From Mycoplasmopsis agalactiae 14628 (GTDB taxonomy: Bacteria; Bacillota_I; Bacilli_A; Mycoplasmatales; Metamycoplasmataceae): a stretch of 64,000 bases of DNA. A model generated the notes under the pieces. That model worked only from the letters and a program-made list of their open reading frames with translations, was not told the origin of the DNA and made no database searches. The stretch is from positions 1 to 64,000 of the forward strand of contig NZ_AJPR01000004.1 in assembly GCF_000266865.1 (NCBI RefSeq). The letters are read 5' to 3'. The translations under genes and the position numbers were made by a program. Below, in pieces: positions 56,478 through 64,000 of the stretch; positions within the stretch are counted from its first letter, which is position 1; every line of letters starts with the position of its first letter.

Positions 56478-57692
56478 ATGAAAAAAGTAAAGTGAATTTA
56501 TACATCAGCAGGGATACTAACTGCTGCAGGATCTTTAAGCACTACAGTGTCTTGTTTTATACCTTTTGGCGATAGTGATAGTTCAAAAATAACTATTTCA
56601 AATTCGGCCAATGCCCCTATAAATAAGGCACAAAATGATAATATATCAGGCGGACTTAATGTTGCTAAATCTGGCGCATACAAAGATATAAATATTGGTT
56701 TTTGAAATGTTTTAAATTATTCACCATCATCTCTTAGTTCAGCATACTTTAAAACTCAAGCTTTAGCTTCAGTAATTGCCCAACAACACTATGATTTAGT
56801 TGGATTAGTCGAATTAAAGGGGAGCAATAATAACCATTTAGATGAGTTAATAAAGCTTTTAAATGAACAAAGCAAAAAGATCTCATCACTTGACAGATGA
56901 GCTTACAGAGTTTCAGACAAATATCTTTCTAATCCTAGCTATAAAAAGCATGATGAAAGTGAATTTGCAGGATTTTTGTATAAAACAAATAAATTGGAAC
57001 CAATTCAATTTAATGATGGTTCTATTGGAAAAATATACAAAAAAGACAACCCAGAGTTTAATGAAACTCCTTTTGGTGGTGGAGTAAAACACTATTCAAG
57101 ACCGCCATTTGGAATGAAATTTAGAATCCTAAACAACAAATTAAAAAACAATGACTTTACTTACATAATAGATCACTTTGACAGTCCTGGAGTTAAAAAA
57201 TCAACAGCTGAGGTTGCTTCTAGAGGCGCTGGCTCATCAGAATTAAATGAAGCTCATAACCTTCAATACGTATTTGACTATTTTAATGGAATAGATGGCG
57301 AAAATGAAGACTTATTTTTTGCTGGTGATACCAACATAAAAGCAAGTAATCATAATGAGGCTTTTAGTTGAATTGCTAAAAACCCAATTTACAAAAATGT
57401 TTTTGAACCCACAAGCGCAAACAATACTTCACTTAGCGCATCACTGAACAAATATGCTAATTCATATGACAAAATAATTCATCGTTCAAATCTTAAATAT
57501 AACAATCCAAAAATATTTAAGTTATACGACTTTGTTAATAATGTATTTCTTTACAAAAATATAAATTCACTGAATGACTGAATGAATTTTGTTAAATCAT
57601 CATCAAGAAAAACTTATGGATCAGACTATGGCTATATCAGAAGTGGAATTTCAGACCACTCTCCAGTAGGATATACTGTTTTATTCGAATAG
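56478..57692 (+). CDS. mnuA: MnuA-type membrane nuclease, lipoprotein
   Basis: 404 residues with TGA-Trp codons. The signal peptide ends STTVSC, placing the lipid Cys at 26. The endonuclease/exonuclease/phosphatase fold shows NIGFWNVLNY, VGLVELKG (metal-binding Glu), IIDHFDSPG, FFAGDTNIKAS (Asp/Asn) and SDHSPVGY (Asp/His), in family order. It matches the major surface nuclease of M. bovis, which degrades host DNA for nucleotide uptake. TATAAT lies 9 nt before the ATG and GGAGG is 15 nt away, so initiation may be leaderless or from an unusually distant site. Confidence 0.82.
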
Positions 57693-57694
57693 TA

Positions 57695-57705
57695 CTATAA
57701 AACAG
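57695..57705 (+). repeat. CTATAAAACAG element, copy 8
   Basis: Exact core overlapping the end of mnuA by its flank, 9 nt before a terminator. The surrounding 21 nt are identical to the copy at 49876-49896. Confidence 0.65.
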
Positions 57706-57713
57706 CCATAAAC

Positions 57714-57739
57714 AAAAAGCAGGGCGTCCTGCTTTTTTA
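57714..57739. terminator. bidirectional intrinsic terminator
   Basis: Stem AAAAAGCAGG/CCTGCTTTTT between convergent mnuA and the 5'-nucleotidase gene. Confidence 0.85.
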
Positions 57740-57746
57740 CTTTTTG

Positions 57747-59789
57747 TTACTTGGTGTGTTTTACTTCAATATTCTTTGGTGAAACTTCTTTATAATCATC
57801 TATCTTACGTTTTCCAAAAGGATTTGTTGATGACTGATCTGCAGTTCCAGTAATTAATTGACCAAACTTAATATAGCTTTCTAAAATGTCCCCGCCTTCG
57901 AATACACTCTTAGCCTTTTCAGGGTGTTTAACATAGTCAAGCATTTCATAGCCGTCGCCGCCAATTAAAATAAAGTCGTTTGTGACAATGTAATAATCTT
58001 TATCTTTTTCAACTTTTTTATTATTTATCATTACACTGTTTTCGTCTAATTCATAAATAAATTTGTCGTTTTTGGTGTCTTTATAATTTATTTTAGCAGT
58101 AACATTATGTGAATATTGAGCATATGCTCCAGAGAACACTTTTGAAGCTCCGTGCTTCATAGCTTCAAGTAAAACGCTTCCTTTTACTTGAACAGCAGCA
58201 ATTCTGTTACCAAAAGGTGAAATTCCTAAAAGATCAGCTCTCTTAATATCTCCAGATTGAGTATCTTGACGCAAACCACCGCCATTTACTAATCCAATTA
58301 CATTATCTTCGTTAAATTGAACAACTTGTCCATTAACGTTAGGATTATTTTCAATAAAGTCATAAACAGCAGCGTCAGCAGCAAAAGTACCTAAATTAGT
58401 TTGTTGAGCTCTACCTCTTCAAATTGGAATTTCTCTTTGGCCATTTCCTGGCTTAATCTTAACTTCTTCAGTATGTTTAAATTCAACACTTGATTTAAAT
58501 ACAACTTTATCATTAACAGCGTCAAATTTTTCTTTTAGTTTGCCAATCATGTCTTTAATAGATTGGATTGAATTTTCCTTGCCGCCAAGTAATTCAGTGT
58601 ACTCAATTGTTCTTAAGTGTTGTTTAACTTCGCTAACTTTTCCAGTTTTAGTATCAACAACTAAATCTAGTTCGCTTAAGTATCTTGTGTAACACTCTGC
58701 CTGAGTTAAAAATCCTTTTTCTTCATCTTTACGTTCAATATCGACTCTTGTGTGTGAGTGACCATCAAGTACTAAGTCAACACCATCAACATTTTTAGTA
58801 AACTCTCTTGAATCTCATCTTGTATCAGGTCTATTAACTCCTAAGTGAGTTAGAGCAACTATGAAATTAACGCCTTTAGATTTGAGTTCCTCAACAGTTT
58901 TCTTACCTGATTCAATTGGATCTAGGAAAGTAACATGCACTGAGTTCTTAGGATTACTTGTTCATTGAGTATCAGGAGTAGTAATACCCATAATGCCTAC
59001 TTTGATGCCTGAATCTAATGTTTTAATAATGTATGGAGTAAATACTTTTTCGCCTTTGACAGCTAATTTGCCATCTTTTGTCTTAATTTTTTCACTAACA
59101 GCTTTTTCATTTCAAACTATATTAGCTGATAAAAATGGCATTCCAGCAGTTTCTCTTTCGATGTTAAACATGTGTTCTAAGCCATAGTCAAATTCATGGT
59201 TACCGATAGCTACTGCTTGGTAATTCATTTCTTTAGCAACTTTTGAAATAGTTAAACCTTTGTCTGAATCTGATAAAGGAAGACCTTGAATTAAGTCACC
59301 AGCTGAAAGCAATAAGTCTCTGTCAAAGTCTTTATTTAAAATTTCAGCTAGCCCTTGCATGCCTGAATAGTTATTAAATTTACCATCATCAAACACTAAA
59401 CGGCCATGTTCATCATTAGTGTGAACAATCTTAACAACTTGTGTTCCAAAGTTCTTTTGAGCCCTTTTTAAATTCTTAAACTCATCGTTGGCTTTTTTCC
59501 TTAAGCCCTGTAAAATAGGAGTTCTGGTCTTGACCCATGCATCTTTTTCAGCTATTAATTTTTGCTTTTGCTCTTTTGAGATATCCTTAGCATTAATAGC
59601 TTTTTTCTTTTCAACTAATTCTTTAATATCAGCATTAACTGCTTTATTAAATTCCCCAAAAGCATATTCATAAACTGCTCTAGCTTCTGCAACTCTTTTT
59701 GGTGAAGAAACTTCACAAGTAGCTGCAATCGTTGGAATAGCTGCTAAAGTAGATACAGTTCCTAGACCTAAAATAAATTTTCGCTTCAT
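57747..59789 (-). CDS. 5'-nucleotidase/UshA-type lipoprotein
   Basis: 680 residues with TGA-Trp codons. The signal peptide ends AAIPTIAATC, with the lipid Cys near 25. A charged helical segment (35-110) leads to the metallophosphatase domain: IVHTNDEHGR, LSAGDLIQGLP, GNHEFDYG, THLGVNRPDT and LDGHSHT. The C-terminal nucleotide-recognition domain follows, with GLVNGGGLRQDT and FILIGGDGYEML. It removes phosphate from nucleotides at the cell surface. Convergent with the nuclease gene, with which it could form a nucleotide-scavenging route. Confidence 0.92.
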
Positions 59790-59911
59790 AATCCCTACCT
59801 TTAATTAATATAAATTTTCAAAAAAAATTTATATGTATAAATTCTAAACAACTTTAGAATATTTGAAAACTTAGATATGAATTGTTTCATTTATTAAGCT
59901 TGTAAATGCAT

Positions 59912-59942
59912 AAAAAACACTCCGAATTAGAGTGCTTTTTAA
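59912..59942 (-). terminator. terminator after fusA
   Basis: Near-perfect stem AAAAACACTC/GAGTGCTTTTT just past the fusA stop codon. Confidence 0.75.
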
Positions 59943-59946
59943 ATAA

Positions 59947-62040
59947 TTAATCTTCGTCTTTAAGCTGAATATTACGTTTTTTAATAATTTCATCAGCTAT
60001 ATTTTTAGGACATTTTTCATAGTGGTGGAATTGCATTTGGTAATTACCACGGCCAGCTGTCATACTACGTAAGTCAGTAGCATAACCAAACATTTCGCTA
60101 AGTGGTGTTAAACAACGTAAAATGTGAGCACCATCATTTCTTAATTCACTTTCTTGAATTTGACCTCTACGACGAGTAATGTCGCCCATTACATCACCAT
60201 AGTAATCATCAGGAATGATAACTGAAACGTCCATAATAGGTTCTAGTAGAACTGTTCCAACTAAATCTTTAGCTTTGGTCAAAGCTTTAGATGCGGCTAT
60301 TTTATAGGCTAATTCAGATGAATCGACATCGTGGTATGAACCATCAAATAATGTAGCCTTAATGTCAATCATTGGATATCCAGCTAATATACCACTAGCC
60401 ATTTTGTCTTCTAAACCTTTTTGAATTGGCTTAATGTATTCTTTAGGTATCTTACCACCAACAATCTTGTCAACAAATTCAAAACCTTTGTCTGGATTAG
60501 GTTCAAATTTAATTCAAACATGACCATATTGACCTTTACCACCAGATTGCTTAATGTGTTTGCCTTCAACATCAGCACTCTTTGTAATTGTTTCACGGTA
60601 TGAAACTTGAGGAGCACCAACTTTAGCTTTAACACCATGTTCTCTCTTTAAACGGTCAACAATAATGTCTAAGTGTAACTCACCCATACCTGCAATAATT
60701 GTCTGACCTGTTTCTTCATCAGTGTAGGTTCTAAATGTAGGGTCTTCCGCAGCTAATTTTTGTAAACCTAAAGCTAATTTTTCCATAGCATCTTTTGATT
60801 CAGGTTCTAGTGCTTGTGAAATAACTGGTTCAGGGAAAACCATTCTTTCTAAAACAATTTCAGGAGCTTTTTCAGCGATTAATGTATCACCTGTTGTTGT
60901 ACCTTTAAGACCAACAGCAGCAACTATATCACCTGCATTAGCTTCGTCAATTTCACTACGTGAGTTAGCATGCATTAAAATTAGACGACCAATTCTTTCT
61001 TTGGTGCCTTTAGTTGAGTTATATACATAACTACCTTTTTGTAAAGTACCAGCATAAAGTCTAATGAATGTTAATGAACCAACAAATGGGTCAGTCATAA
61101 CCTTGAATGCTAAACCTGTAAAAGGATAGTCATCAGTTGCAGGAACGTCAACTTCTTCATTTTCGCCTTTATGTGCTTTTGCTGCAGGAATATCTAGTGG
61201 TGATGGAAGATAGTCAACAACGGCATCAATCATTTTCTTAACACCTTTGTTTTTAAAGCTTGTTCCACAAACTGCAGGGAAAAATTCAGAAGTTAAAGTT
61301 GCTTTACGAATCATTGCTTTAAGTTCATCTAAAGTAGGTTCAACACCGTCTAAAACTTTCATCATGAACTCTTCGTCATATGTTGCAACAGCTTCGATTA
61401 ATTCTTGTCTTTTTTCTTTTGCTAAAGCTTGTAAATCAAATGGAATTTCAATTTCCTTAGCATTTTCTTCAGGTTTTCCATCGTATTCATAAGCTTTCAT
61501 TTCCACAAGGTCAACAATACCTTTGAAATCACTTTCTTGACCGATAGGAATTTGAATTGCTACTGCATTAGCATTCAATCTTGTCTTTACAGACTTAACT
61601 GAAGCAAAGAAATCTGCACCAGCTTTATCCATTTTGTTAACATAAATAAGTCTTGGAACTCTGTATGTTGTAGCTTGTCTTCAAACAGTTTCAGTTTGTG
61701 GTTCAACACCAGATTGTGCATCTAGCACAGTAACAGCACCGTCTAAAACACGTAATGAACGCTCAACTTCAACAGTAAAGTCAACGTGGCCTGGAGTGTC
61801 AATAATATTAATTCTTTTGCCTTTTCAAAATGCTGTTGTAGCAGCAGAAGTAATTGTTATCCCACGTTCTTGTTCTTGAGCCATTCAGTCCATTTGTGAA
61901 GCGCCATCATGTGTTTCACCAATTTTGTGAATTTTACCTGTATGTAATAAAATTCTTTCAGTAGTTGTTGTTTTACCAGCATCAATGTGAGCCATAATAC
62001 CGATGTTACGGTAATCTTCTAATTTATATTGTCTAGCCAT
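59947..62040 (-). CDS. fusA: elongation factor G
   Basis: 697 residues, standard, read through several TGA-Trp codons. GTPase motifs [25 protein letters not shown] and NKMDKAGAD are intact, and all five EF-G domains are present. It drives translocation of tRNA and mRNA and, with RRF, ribosome recycling. Third gene of the str operon; tuf does not follow in this window. Confidence 0.98.
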
Positions 62041-62069
62041 AAATTCCTAAAGTAAAATAATTTATAAAA

Positions 62070-62540
62070 CTATCATCTAAAGTGAGCAAAGGCACGGTTA
62101 GCTTCAGCCATTTTGTGTGTGTCTTCACGTTTTTTGATAGCTCCACCTGTTTTGTTTGATGCATCAATAATTTCGTTAGCTAATCTAACATCCATTGTTT
62201 TTTCATTTCTTAGACGAGCATACTGAACTAATCATCTAAGAGCTAGTGTTTGTTTTCTTCTAGCAGAAACTTCAGTAGGAACTTGGTAGTTTGTACCACC
62301 AATTCTTCTGGTTCTAACTTCTAATTGAGGAGTAACATTGTCAATTGCAGCTTGGAATACTTCCATTGGGTCTTTTTGTGTTTTTTCTTTAACTAAGTTA
62401 AATGCTGAATATAAGATATCTTGTGCTAATGATTTTTTACCGTCAAGCATAATTGTGTTAATTAATTTAGTAACTAATACAGAATTAAAAACTGGGTCTG
62501 CTAGCACTTTTCTTATAGGTGCACTATGTTTTCTAGACAT
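62070..62540 (-). CDS. rpsG: 30S ribosomal protein S7
   Basis: 156 residues, exactly typical. N-terminal [18 protein letters not shown] and C-terminal [25 protein letters not shown] are diagnostic. It organises the 30S head and often autoregulates the str operon. The last residue is a TGA-encoded Trp before TAG. Confidence 0.97.
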
Positions 62541-62570
62541 TTTTTACCTCTTTCTAAATTAATTTCTAAA

Positions 62571-62984
62571 TTATTTCTTTTCTTTTTTAGCGCCGTATAA
62601 ACTACGACCTTGCTTACGGTTTGCAACACCAGCTAAATCTTGTGTTCCACGCACTATGTGATATCTAACACCAGGAAGGTCTTTAACTCTTCCACCACGA
62701 ATAAGCACAACTGAGTGTTCTTGAAGGTTGTGTCCTTCACCCCCAATGTATGCTGTAATTTCCATTCCATTTGATAATTTAACACGAGCATACTTACGAG
62801 ATGCTGAGTTAGGTTTTTTAGGAGTCATAGTAGCAACCCTAGTACATACACCACGCTTAAATGGTGCAGGTAATTTACGAGCTGACTTAGTTAAAGTATT
62901 AAAACTAAGATTCAAAGCAGGAGCATTTTGCTTACGTACTTTGTTTTCTCTACCATTAACAACCAATTGATTTGTTGTAGGCAT
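62571..62984 (-). CDS. rpsL: 30S ribosomal protein S12
   Basis: 137 residues. The decoding-centre loops [15 protein letters not shown] and [29 protein letters not shown] are intact, with the Lys residues whose change gives streptomycin resistance unaltered. First gene of the str operon; AAAGGAAAG precedes the ATG. Confidence 0.98.
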   Translation of the reverse strand: MPTTNQLVVNGRENKVRKQNAPALNLSFNTLTKSARKLPAPFKRGVCTRVATMTPKKPNSASRKYARVKLSNGMEITAYIGGEGHNLQEHSVVLIRGGRVKDLPGVRYHIVRGTQDLAGVANRKQGRSLYGAKKEKK

Positions 62985-63305
62985 TTTGCTTTCCTTTCAT
63001 TAAATTTTTAAATGTCCTAAATTCTGACCTATATAAAATATAAGTGCAACTAATTATATAACAACTTAGCCGTGTGTTTCAATTTTTTTATTTTTTTTAT
63101 TTATTTTGTCTTATTTGCACTATTTAAAACAACAGCTTTAATGCATTAAAAATGCCAAAAGCTTTATAAATAAGCCTTTTTAGTAAAATTCTTCCTTCTT
63201 TTATCTTTTGCAAAATAACTGTTGAAAAATTCAAGATTTAAAATATAATTTAAATATTATTTTTTACTGTCTTATTATAGACAAAAATTAAAAGTAGGTT
63301 TATAG
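62985..63305. other. divergent intergenic region rpsL/trigger-factor-like gene
   Basis: 321 nt, strongly AT-rich. TATTATAG about 25 nt before the plus-strand start may be a -10 element. No ORF, repeat or RNA fold is evident. Confidence 0.5.
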
Positions 63306-64000
63306 ATGATTAATTATAAAGAGAAAAAAGCAAACATTATTTTAGATTCTAAAAGCTGAGAAACTAGCAAAACTAAGTCAATTATTGAGCTAACTTCACA
63401 AGGCAAAAAATCAACCTTAAATGATGTTGAAATGTACACAATTGATAAAATTATAAATAGTAAGTTAAATGAACTGTTTGCTCAATTACGCCAAGAAGAT
63501 CCTAATTTTGTAGCTATTCCACCAATTATTGTAGTTGATGGACCTAATAAAAATGGTGTTAAAATTGACATAACAATAACTCATTATCCTTCTGAAGAAA
63601 TTCTAAAAGTTAATTATTCTAATTTAGATATAGATTTTACTTATAAGCCTGTTCCAAAGGAGTTTTTGGATAGCTCTTTTGACAAAATTATTGCTGAATA
63701 TCCAATTTTAATTTCAGCTGATGATGCTATAGTTGAAGGTGATGTAGTAACTTGAAATGCAACTAGAAGTTTAAAAAACGAAATAATTGGTGAAGATAAA
63801 GAAATTCGAACAAAGGCAGAAAAAACAGATAAATTTTCACTTAACAATGAAATTATCGGCCATAAAGTCAATGAACAATTTCAAGCAACTGCACCTGATG
63901 GTGTAACATTCTTTATAACAATTTTGGACATTAAGCGTCCAGTGCCTACCAAACTAACTGATGAAAATATCCATTTAGCTATGCTTCCTGGTATTAATTC
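63306..64000 (+). CDS. tig: trigger-factor-like protein (3' end outside window)
   Basis: The first 231 residues are visible, with two TGA-Trp codons. An N-terminal ribosome-binding-like domain (1-110) is followed by a PPIase-like segment: AIVEGDVVTWNATRSL, KFSLNNEIIGHKVNEQF, then GVTFFITILDIKRPVPTKLTDENI, which resembles the trigger factor transition into its C-terminal domain. The GFRxGxxP ribosome motif is not clear. Trigger factor is the ribosome-docked chaperone at L23. The identity is probable, not certain. Confidence 0.65.

Overview
This window is an AT-rich stretch of a mollicute chromosome. UGA is read as tryptophan: many conserved proteins (L5, HsdM, MetK, PGK, GltX, S41 proteases) are whole only when in-frame TGA codons are read through. 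The gene set, a G-to-A change at 23S position 2057 and the protein sequences point to the Mycoplasma (Mycoplasmopsis) bovis/agalactiae group. That placement comes from recalled features, not from a search.

Layout. 1-4600: an rRNA unit on the minus strand (23S cut by the window edge, 16S complete, no tRNA in the spacer). 4900-7000: a histidine-type phosphatase and an unusual HAD hydrolase. 7100-16700: the S10-spc ribosomal protein cluster on the minus strand, from rpsJ to rplO, without rpmD, secY, adk or map. 17300-23800: hup, recU, recA, a YmdB-like phosphodiesterase, an M42 aminopeptidase, a pseudouridine synthase, rpmA-rplU, a double-glycine-leader peptide and mscL. 23900-31500: hrcA-grpE behind a degenerate CIRCE, rpmE, rpsD, a 501-residue protein of unknown function and gyrA. 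32300-36150: type I methylase genes hsdM-hsdS without hsdR. 36470-37760: two tandem lipoprotein genes switched off by poly-G tracts in their signal sequences. 37950-42550: 5-formyl-THF cyclo-ligase and two paralogous S41 surface proteases. 42800-52300: gltX, metK behind a SAM-I-like riboswitch, a YwaF-like membrane protein, ffh, an acetyltransferase, a YdbC/PC4 protein, nicotinate phosphoribosyltransferase and pgk. 52400-59800: tRNA-Gly, a cysteine-protease/membrane-protein gene pair, leucyl aminopeptidase, an MnuA-type membrane nuclease and a 5'-nucleotidase lipoprotein. 59900-64000: rpsL-rpsG-fusA and the start of a trigger-factor-like gene.

How the genes fit together. Most of the window is housekeeping: ribosome, translation, recombination and glycolysis. 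The accessory part is at the cell surface. Lipoprotein nuclease plus 5'-nucleotidase suit scavenging of nucleotides; the S41 proteases and switching lipoproteins suit host contact. Sequence-level regulation includes the CIRCE/hrcA promoter, the metK riboswitch, poly-G switches and recombinable repeats inside hsdS.

Most worth a second look: (1) a short element with core CTATAAAACAG found nine times, usually beside intrinsic terminators, with arms that partly covary; (2) GrpE fused to a trigger-factor-like PPIase domain; (3) the poly-G lipoprotein pair; (4) the SAM-I-like riboswitch before metK; (5) the double-glycine-leader peptide and the free-standing cysteine protease with its six-helix membrane partner.
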